NCBI RefSeq assembly: GCF_001620265.1
Contig: NZ_CP012661.1
Location: 4,105,001-4,169,000 of the forward strand
From: Frigidibacter mobilis
GTDB taxonomy: Bacteria; Pseudomonadota; Alphaproteobacteria; Rhodobacterales; Rhodobacteraceae
Length of the DNA: 64,000 nt
Direction: 5' to 3'
In this document: piece after piece, positions 39,052 through 47,520 of the stretch
Numbering within the stretch: the stretch's first letter is position 1
Layout: the number at the start of each line of letters is the position of its first letter
Notes under the pieces: generated by a model
What the model was told of the DNA's origin: nothing
The model's database searches: none
Seen by the model: only the letters and a program-made list of their open reading frames with translations
Made by a program: the position numbers and the translations under genes

Positions 39052-40542
39052 ATGATTTCACTCGATGCTTACCGCGCGCAGTGGTTCGGCAACATTCGTG
39101 CCGACGTGCTGGCAGGGCTTGTCGTGGCACTTGCACTCATCCCCGAAGCGATCGCCTTTTCGATCATCGCCGGCGTGGACCCGAAGGTCGGGCTCTATGC
39201 AAGCTTCTCCATCGCCGTCCTGATCGCCTTTGTCGGCGGGCGCCCCGGAATGATCTCGGCCGCGACGGCCGCGACAGCGGTGCTGATGGTGACGCTGGTG
39301 CGCGACCACGGGCTGCAATACCTGCTGGCCGCAACCGTGCTCACCGGCCTCATCCAGATCGGGGCCGGCCTGCTGAAGCTCGGCTTCGTCATGCGCTACG
39401 TCTCGAAATCGGTGATGACCGGCTTTGTCAACGCGCTGGCGATCCTGATCTTCATGGCGCAGCTTCCGGAACTCGACCCGGCGAGGGTAACCTGGCTCAC
39501 CTATGCGCTGGTCGCGGCGGGGCTGGCGATCATCTACCTGTTTCCCTTGCTGACGAAGGCAATTCCGTCGCCGCTGGTCACGATCATCGTGCTGACCGGG
39601 CTGACGCTGGCCTTCGGCTGGGACGTGCGCACCGTCGGCGACATGGGCGCGCTGCCCGATACGCTGCCGGTGTTCCTGATCCCCGACATTCCGCTGACCC
39701 TGGACACCTTGCAGATCATCCTGCCCTACTCGCTGGCAATCGCGGTGGTGGGCCTGCTGGAAAGCCTGATGACGCAGAACCTCGTCGATGACCTGACCGA
39801 CACCAGGTCAGACCGCAACCAGGAGTGCATCGGCCAGGGCATCGCCAATACCGCAACGGGGTTCATCGGCGGCATGGCGGGCTGCGCGATGATCGGCCAG
39901 TCGATGATAAACGTGAAATCCGGCGGGCGCGGGCGCCTGTCCTGCTTCACGGCGGGGCTGGTGCTGCTGATCCTTGTGGTCTTTCTCGGCGACTGGGTCG
40001 CGCGCATTCCGATGCCCGCGCTTGTGGCGATCATGATAATGGTGTCGATCGGCACCTTCTCGTGGTCGTCGATCAAGAACCTCCGCCTGCACCCGCGCTC
40101 CTCCTCCATCGTGATGGTCGCAACGGTGGTGACGGTGGTCTACACCCACAATCTGGCCATCGGCGTGCTCGTCGGGGTGCTGCTGTCAGGCATCTTCTTT
40201 GCCGGCAAGATCGCCCAGCTGTTCAAGGTCACCTCCACCACCTCCCGGGACGGGCGCGAACGCACCTATGTCGTCGAGGGCCAGCTGTTCTACGGCTCGG
40301 TCGAGGACTTCATGAACGCCTTCGACTTCAAGGAGGCGCTCGACCGCGTGGTGATCGACGTGACCGCCGCGCATATCTGGGACATCTCGTCCGTGCAGGC
40401 GCTCGACATGGCCGTCCTGAAGTTCCGCCGCGACGGGGCCGAGGTCGAGATCATCGGGATGAACGCCGCCACCGAAACCATCGTCGACAAGCTTGCCATC
40501 CATGACAAGCCGGGCGCGATGGGTCAGCTGATGTCGCATTGA
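39052..40542 (+). CDS. SulP family anion transporter with STAS domain
   Basis: A 496-residue secondary transporter. Residues about 1-375 form the SulP membrane domain ([32 protein letters not shown], and [23 protein letters not shown]) and about 395-496 a STAS domain ([23 protein letters not shown]). SulP proteins carry sulfate, bicarbonate or other anions; the substrate cannot be told from sequence. It is followed after 14 bases by a universal stress protein, a common pairing. The ATG at 39052 starts the conserved region. Confidence 0.94.
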   Translation: MISLDAYRAQWFGNIRADVLAGLVVALALIPEAIAFSIIAGVDPKVGLYASFSIAVLIAFVGGRPGMISAATAATAVLMVTLVRDHGLQYLLAATVLTGLIQIGAGLLKLGFVMRYVSKSVMTGFVNALAILIFMAQLPELDPARVTWLTYALVAAGLAIIYLFPLLTKAIPSPLVTIIVLTGLTLAFGWDVRTVGDMGALPDTLPVFLIPDIPLTLDTLQIILPYSLAIAVVGLLESLMTQNLVDDLTDTRSDRNQECIGQGIANTATGFIGGMAGCAMIGQSMINVKSGGRGRLSCFTAGLVLLILVVFLGDWVARIPMPALVAIMIMVSIGTFSWSSIKNLRLHPRSSSIVMVATVVTVVYTHNLAIGVLVGVLLSGIFFAGKIAQLFKVTSTTSRDGRERTYVVEGQLFYGSVEDFMNAFDFKEALDRVVIDVTAAHIWDISSVQALDMAVLKFRRDGAEVEIIGMNAATETIVDKLAIHDKPGAMGQLMSH

Positions 40543-40556
40543 GCGAGGGAAAGATC

Positions 40557-41417
40557 ATGACCCAACAAGACAGAATCGTCGCCCTCGTGGATGGCTCGAT
40601 CTACTCTGCCAGCGTCTGCGACCATGCCGCCTGGATCGCGCAGCGCACCGGCGCCCCCGTCGAGCTGATCCATGTCCTTGGCCGCCGCGAAACTGCCGGC
40701 ACCAGCGACCATTCCGGCGCGATCAAGCTCGGGGCACGCACCGCGCTGCTGAACGAACTGGCCGAACTGGATGCACAGCGCGCCAAGCTTATCAGCCACA
40801 AGGGCCGGGCCATTCTGGAAGATGCCAGTGCCATCCTGGCCGCGGCCGGGGTGACCGACATCACCACCCGCCTGCGTCATGGCGATGTCGTCGAGGCCGT
40901 GGCCGAGGTTGAGCCGGGGGCCCGCGTCATCCTCATCGGCAAGCGCGGCGAGGATGCGGATTTCGCCAAAGGGCATCTGGGCTCGAACCTCGAACGTATC
41001 GTCCGTGCCAGCCACAAGCCGGTATTCGTGGCCTCGCGCGCGTTCAAGCCGATCTCCAGGGTGCTGGTCGCCTATGATGGCGGCGCCTCGGCGATGAAGG
41101 CCGTCGATCACATCGCGCGCAGCCCGCTGTTCCAGGGGCTGCGCGTGCATGTCGTGACGGTGGGCAGCAGCACCCCGGAAGTGACCAGGGGCCTGGACGA
41201 TGCAAGGGCGATGCTGAAGGCGGCCGGGATCGACGCCGAAACCTCCATCCTGCCCGGGCAGCCGGAAACAGCACTTGGCAAGCTGGTCGACGAGACCCCG
41301 TTCGACATGCTGGTGATGGGCGCCTATGGCCACAGCCGCATCCGCAGCCTGATTATCGGATCGACCACCACGGCGATGATCCGGTCCTGCAAGGTGCCCG
41401 TCGTCCTGATGCGCTGA
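40557..41417 (+). CDS. Universal stress protein with two Usp domains
   Basis: A 286-residue protein of two tandem UspA-like domains (about 1-140 and 150-286). The second has the nucleotide-binding pattern MGAYGHSRIRSLIIGSTT; the first has a degenerate one (LIGKRGEDADFAKGHLGS), so one site may bind ATP. The open frame begins with TTG at 40539, but the ATG at 40557 has GAGGGAAA ahead and is preferred. It is cotranscribed with the SulP transporter and may tune it. Confidence 0.92.
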   Translation: MTQQDRIVALVDGSIYSASVCDHAAWIAQRTGAPVELIHVLGRRETAGTSDHSGAIKLGARTALLNELAELDAQRAKLISHKGRAILEDASAILAAAGVTDITTRLRHGDVVEAVAEVEPGARVILIGKRGEDADFAKGHLGSNLERIVRASHKPVFVASRAFKPISRVLVAYDGGASAMKAVDHIARSPLFQGLRVHVVTVGSSTPEVTRGLDDARAMLKAAGIDAETSILPGQPETALGKLVDETPFDMLVMGAYGHSRIRSLIIGSTTTAMIRSCKVPVVLMR

Positions 41418-41555
41418 CACCCCGGCCCCCGCCGGGGGGCCGCCGGGCAGGACGGAGCCGCTTTCGGCCGGAAAGTTCGGCAGTGCCGTCATGGTCCAGT
41501 GTGCTGGCCGGGGCACTCGGCGCGCGGTATGATCCGGGGCAAGATGCAGGAAGAC

Positions 41556-42203
41556 ATGTTTCAGGCCTGGGCGCATGACGCCCCCCGCGATACGCTCGCG
41601 CCGGTCTATCCTGACGGATGCCGCGATGTGCTGATCCTTCGCCGCCCGGGCCGGCGCGCCGAGGTCCGGCTGACATCGTTCGACCTCTGCCCGCGGCTGG
41701 CGGCGCTGCCCGCAGGCACCACGGTGCAGGGGTACCGGCTGCGCCCGGGTGCGCAGATCGCGGCGGGCAGCCTGCGCGCCATCGAAGCCGCCCCCGATCA
41801 GGCCGGGGCGATCATCCGCAACGATCTGGCGCTTTCGGGCGACGCCGATCACGCGATCCGCGCGCTGTGCAGTCCCGGCGCAGGTGCGGCTGCGGTTGCA
41901 GGCGATCTGGGCCTGTCGCTGCGCAGCCTGCAACGGCTGCTTCACCGGCTTGATCTGCCGCCGCCGGACTACTGGCGGCTTCTGGCGCGGGCCCGGCGCG
42001 CCGCCCGGCACCTGGGCGGCCCATCGCCGCTTGCCGCCATCGCCGCCGATTGCGGCTTCAGCGATCAGGCCCATATGACGCGCGAGCTGCTGCGCTGGTT
42101 CGGCAAGACCCCCCGCCAGTTGCAGCGCGACGGCGCGACGCTCGCGCTGCTGGGTCAGCCGGCGCTTGGCAACTGGACCGACGAGCAAAGCTCGACCAGG
42201 TAG
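41556..42203 (+). CDS. AraC family transcriptional regulator
   Basis: A predicted DNA-binding regulator of about 215 residues. The C-terminal two-helix-turn-helix domain is clear (VAGDLGLSLRSLQRLLHRLDLPPPDYWRLLARARRAARHLG and LAAIAADCGFSDQAHMTRELLRWFGKTPRQLQ). The N-terminal part (YPDGCRDVLILRRPG) is the DUF6597-like fold of this subgroup. Possible starts are ATG at 41529, 41544 and 41556; the last has AGGAAGAC at best spacing. Its last 49 bases overlap the convergent VOC gene. Target unknown. Confidence 0.88.
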   Translation: MFQAWAHDAPRDTLAPVYPDGCRDVLILRRPGRRAEVRLTSFDLCPRLAALPAGTTVQGYRLRPGAQIAAGSLRAIEAAPDQAGAIIRNDLALSGDADHAIRALCSPGAGAAAVAGDLGLSLRSLQRLLHRLDLPPPDYWRLLARARRAARHLGGPSPLAAIAADCGFSDQAHMTRELLRWFGKTPRQLQRDGATLALLGQPALGNWTDEQSSTR

Positions 42204-42550
42204 CCATCCGGGTCGCTGACATAGGAGGTTGTCTGGCCCCAGGGCTCCTCCCGGGCGTCCTGCACCAGAACCGCACCGGCCGAAATGGCGCGTGACAAGG
42301 CGGCAGGCACATCCTCGGTCTCGAAAGCCAGTTCGAATACCGGCGCCCCGGGATCGGCGCTGCCGGGAGACTTGCCAAGTTCGGTCATCAGCTTGCGCGA
42401 CGAAAACGCCAGCCTGGTCGTGCCGGTGTCAAGCTCGCCATAGTCGCCGGACTCATGCAGGAAGTTCCGCCGAAGCCCGAAGGCACGCTCATAGAAATCC
42501 AGCGTGGTTGCGACCTCTGCGACGTAGAGGATGGTGTAGCGGAAAATCAT
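42155..42550 (-). CDS. VOC family (glyoxalase/bleomycin resistance-like) protein
   Basis: A 131-residue protein with the two beta-alpha-beta-beta-beta modules of the VOC superfamily: FRYTILYVAEVATTLDFYERAFGL (1-25 area) and SDPDGYLVELCSS at the end, which carries one of the metal-binding Glu residues. The substrate is unknown. The ATG at 42550 has AAAGGGAC ahead. Its 3' end overlaps the AraC-type gene by 49 bases on opposite strands, so the two mRNAs are complementary at their ends. Confidence 0.9.
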   Translation of the reverse strand: MIFRYTILYVAEVATTLDFYERAFGLRRNFLHESGDYGELDTGTTRLAFSSRKLMTELGKSPGSADPGAPVFELAFETEDVPAALSRAISAGAVLVQDAREEPWGQTTSYVSDPDGYLVELCSSVQLPSAG

Positions 42551-42624
42551 CTTGTCCCTTTCGTTCACCCCGCCCCGATCAATAGCCGGATGGCGAGGCG
42601 ATTTCTTGAAAGATGACGACAGCC

Positions 42625-43353
42625 CTACCCCATCAACCGATACCACACCCCGTCCGGCACGAACTGCCCCAGCCGGAACAGCGCCGCAAACCGGCGCGGG
42701 AAGCTCAGCGCAAAGCGGCGCGTGCCCATGTGCCTCAGGATCCGCGCGGCGGCATCCTCGGGTTCCATCAGGAACGGCATGTCGAAATCGTTCAGCTCGG
42801 TCAGCCTTGTGCGGATGAAGCCGGGATTGACGAGTTGCACCTTCACGCCGCTGCCGCGCAGGTCGGCCTGCATCGATTCCGCAAGCGCCATCACCCCGGC
42901 CTTGGACGCGCCATAGCCGATGGCGCCGGGCAGGCCGCGATAGCCGGCCAGCGACCCTGTCAGCACGACATGCCCGCGCCCGCGCGCCGCAAAACCCGGC
43001 ACCACCTGACCCAGCACCCTTGCGCAGCCGGTCAGGTTCACGTCGCACATCTGCGCCACGCGGTCCGCGTCCCAGTCCTGCGCCGACATCGGCCAATAGC
43101 TCGCCGCCAGCCAGACCAGCCCGTCGAGCTCGCCGACCTGTGACGCCGCGGCCCGAACCGAACCCATGTCGGCCACATCCATCGGCAACGCCCGGGCCGG
43201 GCCGGGCAGCTCGCGCGCCAGCGCCTCCAGCCGCACCTCGCTGCGGGCTGACAGCACCAGCTCGGCCCCCGCCGCGCTCATCTGCCGCGCCAGCGCCCGG
43301 CCCAGCCCCTCGCTGGCGCCGACCAGCCACCAGCGCTGGCCCTGCACGCTCAT
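42625..43353 (-). CDS. Short-chain dehydrogenase/reductase (SDR)
   Basis: A 242-residue SDR. The NAD(P)-binding motif WLVGASEGLGRALA (about 9-22), the catalytic LTGSLAGYRGLPGAIGYGASKAG (Tyr-x3-Lys, about 138-160) and NPGFIRT (about 188-194) are present. It is the last gene of the FAD oxidoreductase - DUF1365 - DUF3833 - SDR operon, predicted to be under RpoE. Its ATG overlaps the DUF3833 stop (ATGA). Such SDRs are found in the singlet-oxygen response cluster of Rhodobacter sphaeroides. Substrate not known, perhaps a fatty-acid derivative. Confidence 0.93.
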   Translation of the reverse strand: MSVQGQRWWLVGASEGLGRALARQMSAAGAELVLSARSEVRLEALARELPGPARALPMDVADMGSVRAAASQVGELDGLVWLAASYWPMSAQDWDADRVAQMCDVNLTGCARVLGQVVPGFAARGRGHVVLTGSLAGYRGLPGAIGYGASKAGVMALAESMQADLRGSGVKVQLVNPGFIRTRLTELNDFDMPFLMEPEDAAARILRHMGTRRFALSFPRRFAALFRLGQFVPDGVWYRLMG

Positions 43354-43910
43354 GCCCCGGCCTCCGCAGGTGCCTTGCGGATCGTCGCCACCAGCTCGGC
43401 CACCAGCACCCCCCATTTGCGGAACTGGCTGCGGTTGACGATGCCGCCTCCCGGCGTTGCATACATCCAGTCGGTGACCGACAGCACATGCCCGCCGGCA
43501 TCCTGCGGCAGGCGGATCCTGTAGCGCAGCACCACCGCGCTGCCCTGCTGCCGCCCGACGCCGCGGCCCAGCACATCCGCCGCCGTGGCACTGATCGCGC
43601 CATCATTGCCCAGCTGCAGCACCCAGTCGCGCCGGTCCACCGCGCCGCCTTCATAGCGGAACACCTCCGCCATGCGGCAGGTCGCGCCCTGCCAGTCCGC
43701 CTGGAACTCGCCCACGAAGCGCGACCGCGCCCGCCCGGTCGGCCCATAGATCACGCCCTCGCACAGCAGCGGCCCGTTCAGCGCGGCGCGGATATCCAGC
43801 GCCGGCCCTCCCGCATAATCGCCGCTGGCCTGCGCGCCGAACCCCGCCAGCCGCCCGCGCAGCCAGACCAGCAGCAAAGCCGCCGCCACCCCCAGCACGA
43901 ACCCCGTCAC
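43350..43910 (-). CDS. DUF3833 family protein
   Basis: A 186-residue protein with an N-terminal membrane anchor (VTGFVLGVAAALLLVWLRGR) and a soluble beta-barrel-like domain (LRYRIRLPQDAGGHVLSVTDWMYATPGGGIVNRSQFRKWGV). It starts at a GTG (43910) whose bases overlap the stop of the DUF1365 gene, and its stop overlaps the SDR start, so all three are coupled. DUF3833 proteins consistently occur beside DUF1365 and FAD oxidoreductase genes in this stress operon; function unknown. Confidence 0.88.
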   Translation of the reverse strand: MTGFVLGVAAALLLVWLRGRLAGFGAQASGDYAGGPALDIRAALNGPLLCEGVIYGPTGRARSRFVGEFQADWQGATCRMAEVFRYEGGAVDRRDWVLQLGNDGAISATAADVLGRGVGRQQGSAVVLRYRIRLPQDAGGHVLSVTDWMYATPGGGIVNRSQFRKWGVLVAELVATIRKAPAEAGA

Positions 43911-44668
43911 CGCGTCGCCTCCTCGGGCGGGGGCAGCGGCCGGTCCCGATACCGCGCGCCCTTCACGAACAGCTTCAGCGCCTGCCAATGGATCAGCGCC
44001 AGCACCCGCCGGCTGCCGAAGGGCCGCCGCAGCAGCGCGCCCAGCAGCCCGGCATCGGTCAGCGGCCCGCGCCGGCCGGTCAGCGTCGCCAGCACCCCGC
44101 CCTTGCCGTTGCGGTAGTCGATCCACACCCCCACCCGCGCCGCGCCGATATCGAAGCGAAAGCGGTACTCCCCCGCCACATCCTGAAACGGCGAGACATG
44201 GAACACCTTCCGCGCCAGCATCTCGTCCTCGGGCCGGATCGGCTCCAGCCCCGGCCGCAGGCACAGATACGAATGCCGGTCGCCAAAGGTGTTCGTCACC
44301 TCGGCCACCACCGCGCGCAAGGCGCCCTCCCCGTCACGGCACAGCCAGAACGACACCGGGTTGAACACATGGCCCAGCAGCCGCGGCTGCGCCAGCAGCC
44401 CGATCCGCAGCCCCGGCACCTGCACGCCTTCGGCCGCCAGCACCTCGCGCAGCCAGGCCGCACCGCGCCCCTGCCCCGGCGCCCCGCCGTGGTCACGGTC
44501 CTGCACCGAGGCGATATTGCGCCGGTTGCGCGAGAACAGCCGCAGCCCCGTCACCGGCGCCTCGGCATCCTCCAGCAGCACATAGTCGATGCCATAGCGG
44601 AAGGCGTTCGGCGGCCCGCCATGCCGCGCATGATAGGTCCTGCCGCGCACATGCTCGACCAGGCTCAT
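43907..44668 (-). CDS. DUF1365 family protein
   Basis: A 253-residue protein of unknown biochemical activity. Family landmarks are HARHGGPPNAFRYGIDYVLLE at the start, LLAQPRLLGHVFNPVSFWLC (about 106-125), EVTNTFGDRHSY (about 138-149) and FHVSPFQDVAGEYRFRF (about 171-187). DUF1365 genes are coinherited with FAD oxidoreductases and cyclopropane fatty-acid synthase and are involved in membrane-lipid modification under stress. The start at 44668 overlaps the stop of the FAD gene (ATGA). No cyclopropane synthase is present here. Confidence 0.92.
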   Translation of the reverse strand: MSLVEHVRGRTYHARHGGPPNAFRYGIDYVLLEDAEAPVTGLRLFSRNRRNIASVQDRDHGGAPGQGRGAAWLREVLAAEGVQVPGLRIGLLAQPRLLGHVFNPVSFWLCRDGEGALRAVVAEVTNTFGDRHSYLCLRPGLEPIRPEDEMLARKVFHVSPFQDVAGEYRFRFDIGAARVGVWIDYRNGKGGVLATLTGRRGPLTDAGLLGALLRRPFGSRRVLALIHWQALKLFVKGARYRDRPLPPPEEATR

Positions 44669-45957
44669 GCCACCGCCCTCAGCGACCGTGCCGCAATCCC
44701 GTCCGCCACCTCGACCGCACTGGCGATCCCGTCTTCGTGAAACCCGTTCTTCATCCATGCCCCGCAGAACCAGCTGTGGTTCGCGCCGTTCAGCTCCCGA
44801 ACCCGGGCCTGCCCCGCCAGCGCAGCCAGATCATAGACCGGGTGCCGGAACGTCGCCGTGTCATGGATCAATGCCGCGTCGATCTTGCGCCGCCCGTTCA
44901 GCGTCACGAACAGCGGGTCATCCATCGGGATCGGCTGCAGCGAGTTCATCCAGTAGGTCAGGTCGATCCGCTCCGCCGCCTGCCCCGCCTCCTCGGCATA
45001 GACCCAGCTAGCCCAGGCCGCGCGCCGCTTCGGCATCACGCTGGCATCGGAATGCAGCACCATCTCGTTCGGCTGATAGCGAATCGCCGCCAGCGCCGCG
45101 CGTTCCGGGCCCGAGCCATCCGCCAGCAGCGCCAGCGCCTCATCGGAATGCACCGCCAGCACCACCTCGTCGAACAGCTCCCATTCACCGCCCTCCATCC
45201 GGACCTCGGCGCCAAAGCCGGGGCGGCGCACGCCCGCCACCGCGCCGCCGGTGCGGATCTCCACCCCGCGCCCGCGCAAACTGGCCTCCAGCCGCCGTAC
45301 ATATTCGATGGACCCGCCGCGCACGGTGAACCACTGGTGCTGGCCGGTATGGCTCAGCAGCGCATGGTTGCGGAAGAACTGCAGCATCGCCTGCGCCGGA
45401 AACTCCAGGATGCCCCGCGTCGGCGTCGACCAGATCGCCCCCGACAAGGGCGTGATGTAGTAGTCGCGGAACCACGGCCCGGTGCCCAGCCTGTCCAGCA
45501 GCCCGCCAATGGTCATCGCCGGATCATCCGCCGCCGCCAGCGCCTCGCGGTTGAAGCGCAGGATATCGCGCAGCATCCGCCAGAACCGCGGGTCCGCCGC
45601 CCGCCGCTTCTGCGTGAACACCGCCCGCAATGATTTCAGCCCGTATTCGAACCGCCCGCCGTCGATCGACGCGCCAAAGCTCATGTCGCTTTTCGCAACA
45701 GGCACGCCCAGCTCGTCGAACAGCGCGCACAGATGCGGATAGTTCACCTTGTTGAACACGATGAACCCGGTATCCACCGGCTGATCGCCGCGCTTGCCGG
45801 CCAGCACGGTGCGGGCATGCCCCCCCAGCCGCGGCGCCGCCTCGATCAGCGTCACCCGGTGATCCCCGGCCAGCCGATGCGCCGCCGCCATCCCAGAAAT
45901 GCCCCCCCCGATCACGGCGATACGGCGGGCGGAGGCGGGCAGATGTTCAAACGGCAT
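44665..45957 (-). CDS. FAD-dependent oxidoreductase (amine oxidase-like), first gene of RpoE-type operon
   Basis: A 430-residue flavoprotein. The Rossmann dinucleotide motif IAVIGGGISGMAAAHRL (about 13-29) is followed by the family block LIEAAPRLGGHARTV, VDTGFIVFNKVNYPHL (about 61-76), and the C-terminal WFCGAWMKNGFHEDGIASAVEVAD with the FAD tail motif. It heads the operon FAD oxidoreductase - DUF1365 - DUF3833 - SDR, divergent from rpoE-chrR. A promoter TGATCC-N18-TAGCC lies 29-58 bases upstream, and CCGGAG precedes the ATG. Related genes are induced by singlet oxygen and act on membrane fatty acids; substrate here is inferred. Confidence 0.94.
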   Translation of the reverse strand: MPFEHLPASARRIAVIGGGISGMAAAHRLAGDHRVTLIEAAPRLGGHARTVLAGKRGDQPVDTGFIVFNKVNYPHLCALFDELGVPVAKSDMSFGASIDGGRFEYGLKSLRAVFTQKRRAADPRFWRMLRDILRFNREALAAADDPAMTIGGLLDRLGTGPWFRDYYITPLSGAIWSTPTRGILEFPAQAMLQFFRNHALLSHTGQHQWFTVRGGSIEYVRRLEASLRGRGVEIRTGGAVAGVRRPGFGAEVRMEGGEWELFDEVVLAVHSDEALALLADGSGPERAALAAIRYQPNEMVLHSDASVMPKRRAAWASWVYAEEAGQAAERIDLTYWMNSLQPIPMDDPLFVTLNGRRKIDAALIHDTATFRHPVYDLAALAGQARVRELNGANHSWFCGAWMKNGFHEDGIASAVEVADGIAARSLRAVA

Positions 45958-45985
45958 TCAAGGCTCCGGGGACTGGGGTGTCGGA

Positions 45986-46015
45986 AGGCTACGCGCCGGC
46001 CCCCTCCCCGGATCA
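45986..46015 (-). promoter_or_regulatory. RpoE-type (ECF) promoter for the FAD oxidoreductase operon
   Basis: Minus-strand TGATCC (46015-46010), exactly 18 bases, then TAGCCT (45991-45986). The -35 matches the R. sphaeroides RpoE consensus TGATCC and the spacer is ideal; the -10 keeps TA. The start site would be near 45980, leaving a 23-base leader with CCGGAG before ATG 45957. Confidence 0.65.
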
Positions 46016-46050
46016 CTCGCCGCCCCGCAACGCAGGATTTTGCGCCCGGG

Positions 46051-46080
46051 TGATCTGCCCCGCGCCCCGCCGCGTAACAC
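46051..46080 (+). promoter_or_regulatory. RpoE-type (ECF) autoregulatory promoter for rpoE-chrR
   Basis: TGATCT (46051-46056), exactly 18 bases, then TAACAC (46075-46080), close to the RpoE consensus TGATCC-N18-TAAGA. It is divergent from the other ECF promoter 36 bases away. The start site would fall near 46085-46087. Confidence 0.65.
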
Positions 46081-46084
46081 GGAC

Positions 46085-46762
46085 ATGCTGACAGACACGC
46101 TCACCCTCGACTTTGCGGATGCATCGCCGCCGCGCCCTGCCTACACTGGCAAGGCGAGGGCCGCGCTGCGCCCTGCGCCGCGCCAAGCGATCCCGACCCC
46201 GGAGACAAAGCCGACCGTGCAGCCTGCAAGCGATGACATTGACTGGAGCGCGGTGCTCCTGAAGGTGCGCGACACCCGCGACAACGCCGCCTTTGCCGCG
46301 CTATTCCGGCATTTCGCGCCTCGGGTGAAGGCCTTCCTAATGAAATCGGGCGCCGATGCCGCGCTGGCCGAGGAATGCGCCCAGGACGTGATGGCGACGC
46401 TCTGGCACAAGGCGCATCTCTACGACCCGGCCCGTGCCAGCGTGGCGACATGGATCTTCACCATCGCCCGCAACCGCCGCATCGACGCGCTGCGCCGCGC
46501 CCGCCGCCCGGAACCCGAAGAGCTGAGCTGGGGCCCCGATCATGAACCCGACCAGGCCGAGATTCTGGCCCAGCGGCAGGACAGCGCCCGCCTTGGCGCC
46601 GCGCTGACCCAATTGCCCGACAAGCAGCGCGAGCTGATCGAGCAGGCCTATTTCGGCGACCGCACCCATACCGAGATCGCGGCCGCGACCGGCCTGCCGC
46701 TCGGCACGATCAAATCCCGGATCCGGCTGGCGCTGGATCGCCTGCGCCACGAATTGAAATGA
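46085..46762 (+). CDS. rpoE: ECF sigma factor RpoE (ChrR-controlled, singlet-oxygen type)
   Basis: An ECF11-like sigma factor that turns on the singlet-oxygen response when ChrR lets go. Region 2 is DTRDNAAFAALFRHFAPRVKAFLMKSGADAALAEECAQDVM and the -10 binding segment TWIFTIARNRRIDALRRARR; region 4 is LTQLPDKQRELIEQAYF...THTEIAAATGLPLGTIKSRIRLALDRLRHELK. I give the ATG at 46085, 225 residues, but the first 44 look like non-coding leader, and the predicted start site lies at this ATG. A GTG at 46217 (GGAGAC before it) would give 181 residues, like R. sphaeroides RpoE. The stop overlaps the chrR ATG. Confidence 0.92.
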   Translation: MLTDTLTLDFADASPPRPAYTGKARAALRPAPRQAIPTPETKPTVQPASDDIDWSAVLLKVRDTRDNAAFAALFRHFAPRVKAFLMKSGADAALAEECAQDVMATLWHKAHLYDPARASVATWIFTIARNRRIDALRRARRPEPEELSWGPDHEPDQAEILAQRQDSARLGAALTQLPDKQRELIEQAYFGDRTHTEIAAATGLPLGTIKSRIRLALDRLRHELK

Positions 46763-47424
46763 ACGCCATGACCATTCAGCATCACCTGACCGACGAGCTC
46801 CTGATGGGCTATGCCGCGGGCACCCTGCCCGAAGCGTTCAACCTCGTCGTCGCCACCCATCTCTCGCTCTGCGACGAATGCCGCGCCCGGGCCGAGGCCT
46901 TCGACGCGCTCGGCGGCTCGTTGTTGGGTGCGATGGAAACCGCCGATCTGGCCGAAGACAGCCTGCAGGCCACGCTGCGCCGCATCGCCGCCGGCCCGCA
47001 GACCGCCCGCCCGCAGGACCGGCCCCGCACCCGCAAGCCCGGCGAACTGTTCCCCGCGCCGCTGCAGGATTACGTCGGCGGCGATCTGGCCGCGGTGCGC
47101 TGGCGCCCGGTCGGCATGGGCGTGCGCCAGGCGATCCTGCGCAGCGGCCCGGGCGCCACGGCGCGGCTTCTCTATATCCCCGCCGGATCTGCCGTGCCCG
47201 ATCACAGCCACCGCGGACGCGAGCTGACGCTGGTGCTGCAAGGCGCCTTCCAGGACGAGGATGGCCGCTTCGGCCCCGGCGATATCGAGATCGCCGACCA
47301 GGCGGTGCAGCATACCCCCACCGCCGAACCGGGCCAGCCCTGCATATGCCTCGCCGCGACCGACGCGCCGCTGCGCTTCCGCAGCCTGATCCCGCGGCTG
47401 GCGCAGCCGTTCTTCAGGATCTGA
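46759..47424 (+). CDS. chrR: Anti-sigma factor ChrR (zinc, cupin)
   Basis: Holds RpoE inactive in the cytosol and releases it on singlet oxygen. The 221-residue protein has the N-terminal zinc anti-sigma domain (HHLTDELLMGYAAGTL and HLSLCDEC, giving His-x3-Cys-x2-Cys) and a C-terminal cupin (about 110-200) with metal ligands in DHSHRGRELTLVLQGAFQDE. The ATG overlaps the rpoE stop (ATGA), so the two are made in balance. The cupin is needed for singlet-oxygen response in R. sphaeroides. Confidence 0.95.
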   Translation: MNAMTIQHHLTDELLMGYAAGTLPEAFNLVVATHLSLCDECRARAEAFDALGGSLLGAMETADLAEDSLQATLRRIAAGPQTARPQDRPRTRKPGELFPAPLQDYVGGDLAAVRWRPVGMGVRQAILRSGPGATARLLYIPAGSAVPDHSHRGRELTLVLQGAFQDEDGRFGPGDIEIADQAVQHTPTAEPGQPCICLAATDAPLRFRSLIPRLAQPFFRI

Positions 47425-47520
47425 CCGGCAGGGGCTGGTGGCAAATCGTATGTATAAAATCACATGGTTTCTGCATAGATTCTAAATGCCAAACGGCACC
47501 GCAAAGGCCTGCGCGGGTTT

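Noticed and set aside
40539..40556. TTG start for the universal stress protein
   Set aside because: The ATG at 40557 has a better ribosome site and starts the conserved part.
41350..41676. Minus-strand frame upstream of the AraC-type regulator
   Set aside because: Arg/Pro-rich shadow frame with no start signals.
42625..45957. Carotenoid or photosynthesis cluster because of an FAD amine oxidase-like gene
   Set aside because: No crt or bch gene is nearby, and the DUF1365/DUF3833/SDR neighbours fit the RpoE stress operon.
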